Shown: positions 24,994 to 34,002, numbered from the stretch's first letter. The stretch is 64,000 nucleotides of DNA from Streptomyces sp. NBC_00224 (GCF_041435195.1 NZ_CP108107.1:124001-188000); one strand, 5' to 3'. Program-made: numbers and translations. The notes: generated by a model from the letters alone, not told the origin.

Positions 24994-26163
24994 ATGTCGA
25001 CGAAATCCAGCCGTACGCATCGTCGCGCGGCGATACGTACGGCGGCCGCCGCCTCGGTGGTCGCGGGCGCGGTGCTGCTGCCCAGTTGGAGCGCGAGCGC
25101 GGCCACCCCGGCCGGGCAACAGATGGACGCCAAGACGAAGGCCACGTTCCAGCGACTGGCCGGCGCGGTCTTCACCGACCGCACCCACGCCCTGGTCGAC
25201 CGGCCGGGCAAGGAGACGAAGCCGCTGACCGACGGCTTCGTCGGCAAGGTCGCGCTCTCCTCCGAACTCGCCCGCGCCGAGGACAGTGCCCTGCACCAGC
25301 TCGGCGACCGCAGGGACCGGCTCGCGCGGCTCGGCGAGAAGTACAGCGCGTCCAGCACCTCCGTCGCCCTGGACCGCACCCGTGTCAGCGGCCGCCAGGC
25401 CGTCGTCGCGGTCACCGAGACCACGACGCTGACGTACGAGAAGGTCCGCGGCGACGAGCCGAGGACGACCGGGTTCCAGGCGCACCACGAGCTGACGTTC
25501 CAGGCCGACGGGGGCGGCGACTGGCGGCTGACCGGTATCCGCGAATCCGACGACGGCTATCGCGCGGTCAACCAGCCGACGGCCGCCACCACCACGACCG
25601 TCACCACCGACGACACCATGCCGTCGGCTCGGCGCGCGGCCACCACCCGGCCCGCGCCGCCCAACCCGAAGAACTTCACCGCCCGGGGCTACGACTACAA
25701 GGCGATGGCCGCGTATGCGGAGAAGTACTGGAGCACCTACAACCCGGCCTACCCGAACTTCAACGCGCACGGTGCGGGCGGCGACTGCACCAACTTCGTC
25801 AGCCAGTCCCTGAAGGCGGGCGGCTGGAAGCACGCGCCCGGTTATGTGAACGACTACACCAAGTGGTTCGGCACCGCCGACATTCAGTCGGAGTCGTTCG
25901 TCGGCGTCAACGAGTGGTCCTGGTTCGCGCAGAACTCCAAGCGCGCCACCAGCCTCGCCAACGTCTACCAGCTGGACGTCGGCGATGTGCTCCAGATCGA
26001 CTTCGACAAGAACGGGTCCAAGGACCACACGATGATCGTCACGTACCGCAGCCCGCAGGGCGTGCCGTACCTGACGTACCACTCCAACAACACCCGCCAG
26101 CGGTCGGTGGCGAGCATCATCGCGTCCTACCCCAACGCCGCGTACTACGCCTACCGCACCTGA
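24994..26163 (+). CDS. Exported amidase-domain (Amidase_6-type) protein
   Basis: This 389-residue secreted protein has a Tat/Sec-like signal (RRAAIRTAAAASVVAG...SWSASA), a helical N-terminal domain and a C-terminal papain-like putative amidase domain. The catalytic Cys is in GAGGDCTNFVSQSLKAGGW, and a His in KDHTMIVTY fits the second active residue. Such domains are linked to peptidoglycan or peptide amide hydrolysis. ATG at 24994 (GTG 24991 immediately before) follows AGAGGGG. Third gene of the envelope set behind the PBP; a very strong terminator follows. Confidence 0.85.
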   Translation: MSTKSSRTHRRAAIRTAAAASVVAGAVLLPSWSASAATPAGQQMDAKTKATFQRLAGAVFTDRTHALVDRPGKETKPLTDGFVGKVALSSELARAEDSALHQLGDRRDRLARLGEKYSASSTSVALDRTRVSGRQAVVAVTETTTLTYEKVRGDEPRTTGFQAHHELTFQADGGGDWRLTGIRESDDGYRAVNQPTAATTTTVTTDDTMPSARRAATTRPAPPNPKNFTARGYDYKAMAAYAEKYWSTYNPAYPNFNAHGAGGDCTNFVSQSLKAGGWKHAPGYVNDYTKWFGTADIQSESFVGVNEWSWFAQNSKRATSLANVYQLDVGDVLQIDFDKNGSKDHTMIVTYRSPQGVPYLTYHSNNTRQRSVASIIASYPNAAYYAYRT

Positions 26164-26176
26164 CCGGCGCCGACAG

Positions 26177-26230
26177 GAGACGGCGGCTTCACAAGGACGC
26201 GTACTCGCGTCCTTGTGAAGCCGCCGTCTC
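26177..26230. terminator. 25-bp perfect-stem bidirectional terminator
   Basis: The arms begin GAGACGGCGGCTTCACAAGG and are perfectly complementary over 25 bp around a TACT loop. It lies between the convergent amidase and MFS genes. Confidence 0.95.
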
Positions 26231-26259
26231 GGTGGACCGGTGGGTGGGGCCGGGGGTGT

Positions 26260-27717
26260 TCAGCGGGTGCGGCGGGAGGCGCGCAGCAGGGTCGCGGCCA
26301 CGACGAGGGCGGCCAGCAGGAGGGCGGCGCCGACGCCGAAGGCGAGGTGGAGGCCGCCGGTGAGGGCTTGGGCCGGGGAGTCGCCGTCCGTGGTGCGGGC
26401 CTCGGTCCGGGAGGCGGCGAGGGTGGACAGGACGGCCACCCCGAGGGCCGCGCCGATCTGCTGGGTGGTGTTGAACAGGCCCGAGGCGAGCCCGGCGTCC
26501 CGCTCGTCGGCGCCCGACATCGCGAGGGTGGTCAGTGCGGGCAGGGCCAGGCCGAAGCCGGAGGCGAGCAGCATGACCGGGAGCAGGTCGGTGACGTAGT
26601 CGGCGTGTACGGGCAGCCGGGCCAGCAGGCCGAGCCCCACCAGCAGCAGGCCGAGGCCCGCGAGCAGCACGTTCCGCTCCCCGAAGCGGGAGTTGAGCCG
26701 CGCCGCGAGGCCGAGCGAGACCGCGCCGATGGCGAGGGCGGCGGGCAGCATGGCGAGTCCGGTGGCGGCGGCCGAGTAGCCGAGGACCCGCTGCATGTAG
26801 AGAGCGACGAGGACCTGGAAGGAGAACAGCGCGGCGACCATCAGCATTTGCACCAGGTTGGCCCCGGCCACGGCACGCGAGCGCAGGATCCGCAGCGGTA
26901 CGAGCGGGGTGCGGGCCTTGGTCTGGCGTATGGCGAACGCGCCCAGGAGAGCGAGGGACAGCGCGCCGAGTCCGAGGGTGTGAGCGGCGGTCCAGCCGTA
27001 CTCCTCGACCCGTACGACCGCGTAGATGCCCGTCATCAGACCGGCCGTGACCAGTACCGCGCCCGCCGTGTCGGCGCCGGCGCGCAGGCCGAGCCCCCGG
27101 TCGGCGGGAAGCGCGGGCAGGGCGACCAGGAGTGCGGCGAGGCCGATGGGCAGGTTGATGAAGAAGACCCAGTGCCAGTCGAGCGCGTCGGTGAGGACCC
27201 CGCCCAGCACTTGGCCCAGCGAGGCCCCGGCGGCTCCGGTGAAGGAGAAGACGGCGATGGCGCGGGTGCGTTCGCGGGGCTCGGTGAAGAGGGTGACGAG
27301 GATGCCGAGGCCCACGGCGGAGGCCATGGCGCTTCCCACGCCCTGGAGGAAGCGGGCGGCGATCAGCAGGCCGGGGGAGGCGGCGAAGCCCGCGAGGAGG
27401 GAGGCCGCGGTGAAGACGGCGGTGCCCGCGAGGAACATCCGCTTGCGGCCGATGAGGTCGCCCAGGCGCCCGGCGAGCAGCAGCAGGCTGCCGAAGGCGA
27501 TCAGGTAGGCGTTGACCACCCAGCTGAGGCCGGCGGGGGAGAAGCCGAGGTCGTTCTGGATGGCCGGCATGGCCACGGTGACGATGCTGCCGTCGAGCAC
27601 CGTCATCAGCATTCCGGTGGACAGCACGCCGAGGGCGGCCCAGCGGGAACGGAGTGCGCGGGCCGGGGCGGCATCGATGGCGGGGGCGGGGGCGGATGTA
27701 CCGGTGTACGTGGACAT
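26260..27717 (-). CDS. DHA2-type MFS drug exporter
   Basis: This 485-residue transporter has about 14 membrane segments. Motif D1 is present (VLDGSIVTVAMPAIQ), with motif A (GRLGDLIGRKR) and a motif C variant (GAAGASLGQVLGG). It is probably a proton antiporter exporting hydrophobic drugs or metabolites. It is divergent from the MarR regulator at 27863, the classic repressor/efflux arrangement. Confidence 0.93.
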   Translation of the reverse strand: MSTYTGTSAPAPAIDAAPARALRSRWAALGVLSTGMLMTVLDGSIVTVAMPAIQNDLGFSPAGLSWVVNAYLIAFGSLLLLAGRLGDLIGRKRMFLAGTAVFTAASLLAGFAASPGLLIAARFLQGVGSAMASAVGLGILVTLFTEPRERTRAIAVFSFTGAAGASLGQVLGGVLTDALDWHWVFFINLPIGLAALLVALPALPADRGLGLRAGADTAGAVLVTAGLMTGIYAVVRVEEYGWTAAHTLGLGALSLALLGAFAIRQTKARTPLVPLRILRSRAVAGANLVQMLMVAALFSFQVLVALYMQRVLGYSAAATGLAMLPAALAIGAVSLGLAARLNSRFGERNVLLAGLGLLLVGLGLLARLPVHADYVTDLLPVMLLASGFGLALPALTTLAMSGADERDAGLASGLFNTTQQIGAALGVAVLSTLAASRTEARTTDGDSPAQALTGGLHLAFGVGAALLLAALVVAATLLRASRRTR

Positions 27718-27807
27718 GGTCTCTCCGGTCGGCAGGCAGGCAGGAGGCGGGTGACGTCGGATCGGTCGGATCGGAGCGGATCGGATCCGGCGACTGGTGA
27801 GACCGTA

Positions 27808-27837
27808 GCAGATAGTTTCGTTGCAGACGATTTTCTT
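27808..27837. promoter_or_regulatory. AT-rich direct repeat, candidate MarR operator
   Basis: Two adjacent 15-bp units starting GCAGATAGTTTCGTT and GCAGACGATTTTCTT lie between the divergent MFS and MarR genes, within an unusually AT-rich stretch. An internal TCGT/ACGA pair adds dyad symmetry. Confidence 0.45.
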
Positions 27838-27862
27838 CGGATCGAATTGCTAGGCTGGGTCC

Positions 27863-28342
27863 ATGACCGCGATGGCGCCTTCCCGTACCGAGCCCGACCT
27901 CTCCTATCTCCTGGACCACACCGGCCACGTCCTGCGCACCCGGATGGCCGCGGCCCTGGACGAGATCGGGCTGACCGCCCGTATGCACTGCGTCCTCGTC
28001 CACGCCCTGGAGGAGGAGCGCACCCAGGCCCAGCTCGCCGAGCTCGGCGACATGGACAAGACGACGATGGTGGTCACCGTCGACGCCCTGGAGAAGGCGG
28101 GCCTGGCCGAGCGGCGCCCGTCGAGTACGGACCGCCGCGCCCGGATCATCGCGGTCACCGACAAGGGCGCCGCCCTCGCCGTCGAGAGCACCCGCATCGT
28201 CGACGAGGTCCACGCCGCGGCCCTCGCATCCCTGCCGCCCGCCGACCGCGAGGCCCTGCTGCGCACCCTGCGCCTGCTCGCCGGGGACGCGCTGGCGGTC
28301 CCGTCGGAAAGCCCCCGCCCGGCGCGGCGGGCGCGGCAGTAG
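27863..28342 (+). CDS. MarR-family regulator
   Basis: This 159-residue winged-helix regulator has helix 1 LSYLLDHTGHVLRTRM, recognition region TQAQLAELGDMDKTTMVVTVDALEKAGL, and the wing ERRPSSTDRRARIIAVT. It is typical of repressors of adjacent efflux genes with phenolic or drug ligands. The ATG lies downstream of the AT-rich intergenic region. It is expected to control the divergent MFS exporter and itself. Confidence 0.92.
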   Translation: MTAMAPSRTEPDLSYLLDHTGHVLRTRMAAALDEIGLTARMHCVLVHALEEERTQAQLAELGDMDKTTMVVTVDALEKAGLAERRPSSTDRRARIIAVTDKGAALAVESTRIVDEVHAAALASLPPADREALLRTLRLLAGDALAVPSESPRPARRARQ

Positions 28343-28451
28343 GGGGCGGGACGGGGGACGGGCCCCGTGCCGGAGTACGGGTTTCCGTCGACCGGGGACG
28401 AAGGGTGAGTCGCCTTCGAGGCGAAGGGACCTGACGCGAACCCGGCGTCTG

Positions 28452-28527
28452 CTTCGTCCGTACGGGGTTCCGTCGGGCCGTCCCGGCTACTTCGTCCGTA
28501 TGGGGTTCGGTCGGTCCGTCCCGGCGA
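28452..28527. repeat. Two tandem copies of a 38-bp unit
   Basis: Units beginning CTTCGTCCGTACGGGG and CTTCGTCCGTATGGGG run head to tail with about five differences, 40-120 bases before the toxin-antitoxin-like pair. It may be an autoregulatory operator. Confidence 0.7.
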
Positions 28528-28569
28528 TACCGTGAAGGGGCACGCCGAACGACTGCCCAGGAGGCCTCG

Positions 28570-28800
28570 ATGAGCGAAGGGCCGGCCCCCGCCGCCGCGC
28601 GGCAGCAGTTGGAGCCCGCGGCCGCCGACGCGGTCCGCGCCTACGCTGCCAGGACCCGTGAGAACGCCGACCGGCTCGCCGCCGTCCTGGAGGACATCGC
28701 CACCCACGGCCTGCCGTCGGTGGAGGAGTGCACGCCCTGGGAGGAACTGCGCGAGCAGCACCTCGCCCGCCTCGTCGCCCAGCGCCCGGCCGTCGCCTGA
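28570..28800 (+). CDS. Antitoxin-like small protein (76 aa)
   Basis: This short acidic protein is helical in the middle (AVRAYAARTRENADRLAAVLEDIATHG) and ends near WEELREQHLARLVAQ. Its size, acidity and one-base overlap (TGATG) with a small basic gene behind it fit a type II antitoxin. The DNA-binding fold is not recognisable. AGGAGG lies seven bases before the ATG. The 38-bp tandem repeats upstream could be its operator. Confidence 0.65.
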   Translation: MSEGPAPAAARQQLEPAAADAVRAYAARTRENADRLAAVLEDIATHGLPSVEECTPWEELREQHLARLVAQRPAVA

Positions 28801-29072
28801 TGGCGTCCGGCCACGCCCCCCGGCGCGCCCGGGTCGCGTTCAGCGACTCCGCGGCCAAGCAGCTCGAAGACCTCACCACCGAGCGCGAGATCCACGCCCT
28901 GGACCGCGCCCTGGTCGCCCTCTCGGTCACCCCCGAGAGCGGCACCCCGATCCCCGGCAACGCCTCCCGTCCCGAACTGCGCCAGTACGCGGACGAGATC
29001 GAAGCCGTCCGGATCCTGTACTACCTGACCGCGCTGCGCACCGTGGTGGTCGTCGCGTACATCGAGGTGTAG
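28800..29072 (+). CDS. RelE/ParE-like toxin candidate (90 aa)
   Basis: The ATG overlaps the antitoxin stop. The protein begins with a basic strand and helix (ARVAFSDSAAKQLEDLT) and ends with beta strands (AVRILYYLTALRTVVVVAYIEV). This is the helix-then-sheet order of the RelE/ParE fold. The usual catalytic residues of mRNA-cleaving RelE are not obvious, so a ParE-like or inactive member is possible. Assignment rests on gene order, size and fold pattern. Confidence 0.6.
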   Translation: MASGHAPRRARVAFSDSAAKQLEDLTTEREIHALDRALVALSVTPESGTPIPGNASRPELRQYADEIEAVRILYYLTALRTVVVVAYIEV

Positions 29073-29388
29073 CCGCGAGCAGTGCTTGCGCAGCCCCCGG
29101 ACGCGCCACGCGATGGTTCACGATGCTCGGTCGCTGCCGGTCGCTGCCGGTCGCTCCAACGGGGGCCTCGCTCGGGGCGTTTCGTATCGGGGCGCGATGC
29201 GGACGGGCCGACGGGGCGAACGCCGCCGGACCTATCACGCCGTGATAACCCGCCTGTTGAACGAGGGAGCGTTTCGACGTGGCGCTGGACCGACTGGAGG
29301 CGGGCCGGTCTGACGACGCCCCGGAGAGCCAAGCATGTTGCTGGGCAAAGATCTTGCATATGGTGAACGCACGAACGGCAGGAGCACC
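29073..29388. other. Intergenic region with repeats and a palindrome
   Basis: This 316-bp gene-free region contains a tandem GGTCGCTGCC repeat near 29130-29156 and a perfect palindrome TATCACG-C-CGTGATA at 29233-29247, an operator candidate for the synthase gene. No protein remnant could be supported. Confidence 0.5.
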
Positions 29389-30312
29389 ATGACGACCAGG
29401 TGGTCACGCGCCCTCGACCGGGCGGGGATCAGTGATCCCGCACTGCGCCGCGCCTACAGCGGCCAGCGGCAGCTCGTGGCACGGTTCGCCCGCGCCGAGT
29501 ACACGGCCGTACGCCTGCTCCTCCCGCCGCCGCTGATCCCCCACATCGTCGCCGCCACCGCCTTCATGCACCACACGGACACCCTCATCGACCAAGGGCC
29601 CATGAAGGAACGCCTTGAGGCGGCCGACAGCTGGCGACGGCAGGTCACCACGGCCCTGGACCGCGGCTCCAGCGAACACCCACTGCTCGGGGCACTGACC
29701 CACACCATCTCCCGGCACCCGCAACTCCAGGGGTACGTGCAGCAGTTCCTCAGCGGCGCCGACGTGGAAGTGGAGTGGGAAAGCTTCAGCGGCGAGGCGG
29801 ACTTCCAGCACTACGTCACCGCCTACTCGCTGCCCGCGTTCATGCTCGTGGCCTGCCTGCTCGCTCCGGCGACGCCCAGCCGGGAGTACGTCACGGGCTG
29901 CCGCGCCTTCATCGAGGCCGGCCAGCGGCTCGACTTCCTGGACGACATCGCCGAAGACCTCGAACAGGGACGGACCGGGATCACGCACGAGGCCCTCGGC
30001 CGACACGGCCTCACACCCCAGGACCTGCGACACCGGCCGGCTCAGGGCTTCGAGGGCCTCCTGCACGAACAGGCGGTGCTCGTCCGGGCGGGGCTGGAGG
30101 AATCCCGCGGCATCGAGCAACACGTACACATCTCCAGCCGCCCCATGGTCCGCGCCCTCATCGACCTCCAAACGCTCCGGTTGGGCGCGGTGAAGAAAGC
30201 AGGGACCGCGCTCCTCAACGGATCCGCCCGCCCCCCGCTCGCGGAGGCGCTCCGCGTCCTGGGCCGGGAGTATCGGGCCGCACAGCGACAGGGGCGAACT
30301 CCGGGCCGGTAA
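29389..30312 (+). CDS. Squalene/phytoene synthase-family protein
   Basis: This 307-residue head-to-head prenyl synthase-like protein starts at ATG 29389 (MTTRWSRALDRAG) with GGAG before it. Two acid-rich metal sites are visible: HHTDTLID near residue 60 and FLDDIAEDLEQGR near residue 185. The latter matches the second conserved region. The first site is weaker than the canonical DDxxD-type motif. Substrate is probably FPP or GGPP. It stands alone, without carotenoid or hopanoid partners in the window, so its product is unknown. Confidence 0.85.
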   Translation: MTTRWSRALDRAGISDPALRRAYSGQRQLVARFARAEYTAVRLLLPPPLIPHIVAATAFMHHTDTLIDQGPMKERLEAADSWRRQVTTALDRGSSEHPLLGALTHTISRHPQLQGYVQQFLSGADVEVEWESFSGEADFQHYVTAYSLPAFMLVACLLAPATPSREYVTGCRAFIEAGQRLDFLDDIAEDLEQGRTGITHEALGRHGLTPQDLRHRPAQGFEGLLHEQAVLVRAGLEESRGIEQHVHISSRPMVRALIDLQTLRLGAVKKAGTALLNGSARPPLAEALRVLGREYRAAQRQGRTPGR

Positions 30313-30454
30313 AGCCCACTGTGGTCCGAGGGGTGCCGCTGATCGGAATGATGACGCCGACGCCCAAGATCAGCGAGTTGCGGGTCGATGGGGAGGGCGG
30401 CAGGGCCGTCCTGTGGAATAGGGCTGTTCGTATCCGCAGGTGAAGAAGGTCGAG

Positions 30455-30964
30455 ATGACTCCGGACGAGGCTCTTCAGCAGTTCAGACGTATCGCGCTGG
30501 GAAGAGCGCTCGGCCGGCATGTCGGCTCCGACCGTCTCATCCAGTTGGGTCTGGACGCCTTGCTGGCGGGGGTGGAGAGCCCGTCGCTGGCCATGCTGGC
30601 CGGCCTGGTGCGAGGCGAGGAGCCGGAGGCACCCGGGCTCTTCGACCAAGTGTTGTGGGAACTGGACCTGTCCGTCGAGGTGCCGGACGACCCCCGCGCG
30701 GCCCAGTGGGCCCTGGCCTACTGGGCCGCCGAGCAGATAGTGGACGGCACCCTCGACCCCACTGCCGGAGCATGGCTGATCTGGTACGACGTCGCTTACG
30801 CCCTCGGCTATCCCAAGGCCCTCGAACCCCTCGGGCACTGCGCTCTGCTGCTGGACTCCTGGGACGAGGGCTGGAGCACCGCATTCGAGTCCCTGGAACG
30901 CGACACGATCCAGGCCGCCCGTGAGTTCCTGGGCACGCGCCCGCCGGGCGACCGCAGAGACTGA
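30455..30964 (+). CDS. Hypothetical protein (about 169 aa)
   Basis: This soluble acidic protein begins MTPDEALQQFRRIALG. It has Leu/Trp-rich helices (RAAQWALAYWAAEQIVDG, GAWLIWYDVAYALGYPKAL) and no signal peptide. I do not recognise the family. The ATG at 30455 has AAGG with acceptable spacing, while GTG 30440 lacks a Shine-Dalgarno. It is convergent with the lipoprotein gene ending at 31089. Confidence 0.65.
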   Translation: MTPDEALQQFRRIALGRALGRHVGSDRLIQLGLDALLAGVESPSLAMLAGLVRGEEPEAPGLFDQVLWELDLSVEVPDDPRAAQWALAYWAAEQIVDGTLDPTAGAWLIWYDVAYALGYPKALEPLGHCALLLDSWDEGWSTAFESLERDTIQAAREFLGTRPPGDRRD

Positions 30965-31088
30965 AGCATCGCACCCTCCGACCGGAGGCGGACGTGCCGT
31001 ACGGGACGGCTTCGGCGGCGGCCGGGGCGGTTGGCGCCCCGGCCCGGCGCGTAGCCCGTGGCGCCGCCGGGCCCTCGGGAAGCCGCCG

Positions 31089-31646
31089 CTAGGAGTGGTG
31101 GATCGTGTGGCCGTCGGGGGCTTGGTAGCAGCCGGAGATGACGTTGATGCCGATGCTGGGGCGGTCGTTCTTGCCGTACTCGACGATCGAGACGCTCATC
31201 TTCTTGGCGTCGTTGTCGGCGACGAGATTGAGGTTCTTGTTCGGGCTGTTGTCGACGTACTCGTCCTTGAGCACCCAACCGCCCGTGTTGAGCTTCTCCT
31301 TGAGGTGCTTCATGGCGACGGCGGTGTCCGCGCCGGAGTTCGGCTCGAAGTTCCACGGGTGGTAGACCTGGAAGTACTTCTCCGGATCCTTGTCCCCGCA
31401 TGCCGAGACACCGGGCCCGGCCTCCGAGGCTTTGGCGGGCACCCCGGCGAAGTCGAAGATCTGGCTGGAGACCGCCTTCACGGCGGCGACCGCGTCATCG
31501 GTGCGGGCGGTGCCCGCGAAGGGAATCTTCGGCGTGTCGTCGTCGCTCATGCCACATCCAGTGAGAAGAAGGCCGGTCAGTACGAGGGGGATCAGGGCGC
31601 TGCCCGGGCGGCGCCGACGAGGAGCGGGGAGCGGTGCGCGGAGCAT
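31089..31646 (-). CDS. Small secreted lipoprotein of the DUF1023 operon
   Basis: This 185-residue lipoprotein has an Arg-rich N-region, then IPLVLTGLLLTGCG with a clear lipobox. The mature part is a single domain with two Cys (VSACGDKDPEKYF and ISGCYQAPDG), probably disulphide-linked. ATG at 31646 has AAGGA nine bases upstream. A GTG at 31736 overlaps the preceding stop and would add 30 residues before the signal peptide. It is the last gene of the WXG-like/DUF1023 operon and may be its immunity or anchoring partner; this is inference. Confidence 0.8.
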   Translation of the reverse strand: MLRAPLPAPRRRRPGSALIPLVLTGLLLTGCGMSDDDTPKIPFAGTARTDDAVAAVKAVSSQIFDFAGVPAKASEAGPGVSACGDKDPEKYFQVYHPWNFEPNSGADTAVAMKHLKEKLNTGGWVLKDEYVDNSPNKNLNLVADNDAKKMSVSIVEYGKNDRPSIGINVISGCYQAPDGHTIHHS

Positions 31647-31732
31647 TCGGGTCCTTGGCGGTGGTGTCGGGAGGGGGTGATGACGGTCGGGTCGGGTCGG
31701 CGCGAGTGCCGAGGCGGCCCGGACGGGATGCG

Positions 31733-33556
31733 TCACTGGGGAGCGGTGACGTTGCCGTACTGACCGAGCACGACCAGCGCCTGGTTCTTCAGGGCCGTCG
31801 TGTCCCTGTTCCAGTACTCACTGTGCCCGTTCGCTCCCTTCGTCGCCGAGGGGCCGCTGCCCTCGGGGTGCGTGTTCATCTGGTTCGCCCCGAAGGCCTC
31901 GTCGCTGGGGATGAGGAACACGCCCCCGCCCATCTTCCACTGGCTGCCGCCATGGCCCCAGCGGCCGATGTCCGGGACCTTGTCGCCGTCCGCTTCCTCG
32001 TTCCACACATGCCCCTTCGGAACGTCCATCTCGCCGGCCGAGCCCACCTTGACCCCCGGGCTCCCCGCGAAGATCACGTCATCCGCGTTGAGGTCGCCCT
32101 TCTCGGCCGCAGCACCGATGAGGGTGGTGCCGTAGGAGTGCCCGATGGCTGTGCGGTGCGGCTCGCCGGTACCACCGTACGAAGCGTCGAGACCGTCCAT
32201 GAACTTCCGGTAGGCGGGCGCCCCGTCATAGGCGTAGTGCTCGAACGGAGAGTCCTTGACGATGTCCTGCGGGGCGTCGTAGCCGAGCCAGGCGATGGTC
32301 GACACGGACGCGTTGTGATCCGCGTGCTGGGTCTGGCGCCACAGCTCGGTCGTCCGGTCGATACTGCCGCCGAACCCTTCGAGGTTCGACGTCGTACCGG
32401 GTACGTACACGGCCTGGTGCTTGGCGGTGTCCGGGTTGCCGTTGGCCAGGATGGCCCGGCCGTGGCCCTCGGGGCTGAAGCCGAGCAGATACGCCTCGGG
32501 GAGCCCGTCCTTGCTGGTCTGGTCGAACCGATTCTGGATGGCGCCCATGCCCTTGAGGGACGACTCCAGGTGCCGGTACCGGTCTCCGTACTTCTTGTCC
32601 CAGTCCATCCACTCGTCGGTGTGCACCTTGGAGGGGAACATACCGGCGGTGATCCACGTCCACTCGTTGGCGGGCGGCTTCGGGATGCCGTTCAGCTCCG
32701 TCTGGTACTGGCCCCGCCGCTCGTCGAGGACCATACGGTTGGCCTCGTCCCGGACCGTGGCCGGCAGGCCGTCGAGGCTGCCGACCGTATCGGGATGCAG
32801 CGCGGTCCAGGCGGCCTGCTGGTCGGGGTCCAGGCCCTTCCACCAGTCCGCGTTGGCCTTCGGGCTGCCGTCCTTCGGGGGCTGCGGCAGGGAGTCCAGA
32901 TAGTGCTGACCCGCCCCGCGCACGCCCTCCGTGTCCTTCGCGACGTCCGCCCAGTCCCCGTCGGAGACGACCAGGTCGTCGTCCGCCTTGAGCTTGCGCA
33001 GTTGCGGCGCCCACTTGTGATCCGTGTCGGTGGCCTCCTTGAGAGCCTCGGCTATGCGGTTGGCGATGCCCTGGGCGATGGCGTGGTTGGGGTTCGGGTC
33101 CTGGTTGACCGCCTGCTGCTCGATCAACCCGGCTGTCCCGGTGTACTTCGACGCGCCCGCCGAACCGGCCTTCGGCGGTGACCCGCCCGGGTTCTCCCCC
33201 GCCGCCGGATAACTCACCGCGCCGTCCGCACCCACCGTGAACTTGTGCTCGGCCGCCTCCGACAGCGCCCGCGTCAGCTTGTCCTGCGCCGGGCGCATGT
33301 CCGCCGCGAACGCCTTCAGGGCCGTCGCGATCAGGCCGCACTCGACCTGGACGTAGTGGAAGTCCTTGGTCACTTCCCGCAGTTGGCCGACGGCGGCGTC
33401 GGCCGTCTCTCCCTTGAGTACCTTCTGCATCTGAACGGTGATCCGCTGCTCCACAGCGTCCTTCGCCGAGCTCGCCATGTCGCTGGACGAGCGGTATCCG
33501 GCCGCGGCTTCCTCGAACTCGTTCAGCTTGAGCGTCTTGAGCGCCTCGATGTCCAT
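31733..33556 (-). CDS. DUF1023 alpha/beta hydrolase with helical N-terminal domain
   Basis: This 607-residue protein has an N-terminal helical region of about 110 residues (LKLNEFEEAAAGYRSSSDMASSAKDAV) resembling WXG/ESX-associated helices. A Pro/Gly-rich linker and a DUF1023 hydrolase domain at the C-terminus follow, with nucleophile elbow AIGHSYGTT near residue 474. The His at the end (NTHPEG) may complete the triad. There is no signal peptide, so export, if any, would depend on the helical partner. It begins eight bases after the WXG-like gene. Large proteins of this design are frequent in Streptomyces and may be secreted enzymes or toxins. Confidence 0.88.
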   Translation of the reverse strand: MDIEALKTLKLNEFEEAAAGYRSSSDMASSAKDAVEQRITVQMQKVLKGETADAAVGQLREVTKDFHYVQVECGLIATALKAFAADMRPAQDKLTRALSEAAEHKFTVGADGAVSYPAAGENPGGSPPKAGSAGASKYTGTAGLIEQQAVNQDPNPNHAIAQGIANRIAEALKEATDTDHKWAPQLRKLKADDDLVVSDGDWADVAKDTEGVRGAGQHYLDSLPQPPKDGSPKANADWWKGLDPDQQAAWTALHPDTVGSLDGLPATVRDEANRMVLDERRGQYQTELNGIPKPPANEWTWITAGMFPSKVHTDEWMDWDKKYGDRYRHLESSLKGMGAIQNRFDQTSKDGLPEAYLLGFSPEGHGRAILANGNPDTAKHQAVYVPGTTSNLEGFGGSIDRTTELWRQTQHADHNASVSTIAWLGYDAPQDIVKDSPFEHYAYDGAPAYRKFMDGLDASYGGTGEPHRTAIGHSYGTTLIGAAAEKGDLNADDVIFAGSPGVKVGSAGEMDVPKGHVWNEEADGDKVPDIGRWGHGGSQWKMGGGVFLIPSDEAFGANQMNTHPEGSGPSATKGANGHSEYWNRDTTALKNQALVVLGQYGNVTAPQ

Positions 33557-33564
33557 GGCTCAGA

Positions 33565-34002
33565 TCACTTTCCCTCGCCACCGACGGCCGGGGTGTCCTG
33601 GTACTGCTTCCCCAGTTCCACGAAGAGGCCCTTGATGTTGTCGTCGGTCAGGAGCAGGTCGTTGCCCGCCCGCTCCAACTTGCCCTGGAGGGCGGTGCAC
33701 CGCCCGGACAGCTTGTCCAGGTACGTCTTCCAGCTCTGGTAGACCTCGGACTGCGCGGCCGCGCTCTCCACTCCGCCGCCGGCGCCCAGCCCCTGCTGAC
33801 CGGTTTCGAGGGCGGTCAGCGCCTTCTTGACGTCGCTGCCCAGTCCGCCGACGGCACTGCCGGCCGCCGTCCAGGCGGCTTTGCTGGACTGAACGTCTCC
33901 CTTGCCGCTGCCACCGCTGTCGCCGGCACCGGCCAGCCGCATCCCGCCGCCGCCCGCAGGGCCACTCTTGAGCTGAGCCCACTCCTCAGCGAACGAACCC
34001 AC
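33565..34002 (-). CDS. WXG100-like/ESX-associated small helical protein
   Basis: This 145-residue protein has two helical parts. The first is SFAEEWAQLKSG; the second spans QSSKAAWTAAGSAVGGLGSDVKKALTALE to EVYQSWKTYLDKLSGRCTALQGKL. The W-T/W-K helices and Gly-rich linkers resemble type VII substrates or chaperones, but no strict WxG motif is present. GTG at 34002 is chosen because GAGGGGG precedes it. It is the first gene of the operon with the DUF1023 hydrolase and lipoprotein; the palindrome at 34087 lies upstream. Confidence 0.75.
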   Translation of the reverse strand: MGSFAEEWAQLKSGPAGGGGMRLAGAGDSGGSGKGDVQSSKAAWTAAGSAVGGLGSDVKKALTALETGQQGLGAGGGVESAAAQSEVYQSWKTYLDKLSGRCTALQGKLERAGNDLLLTDDNIKGLFVELGKQYQDTPAVGGEGK

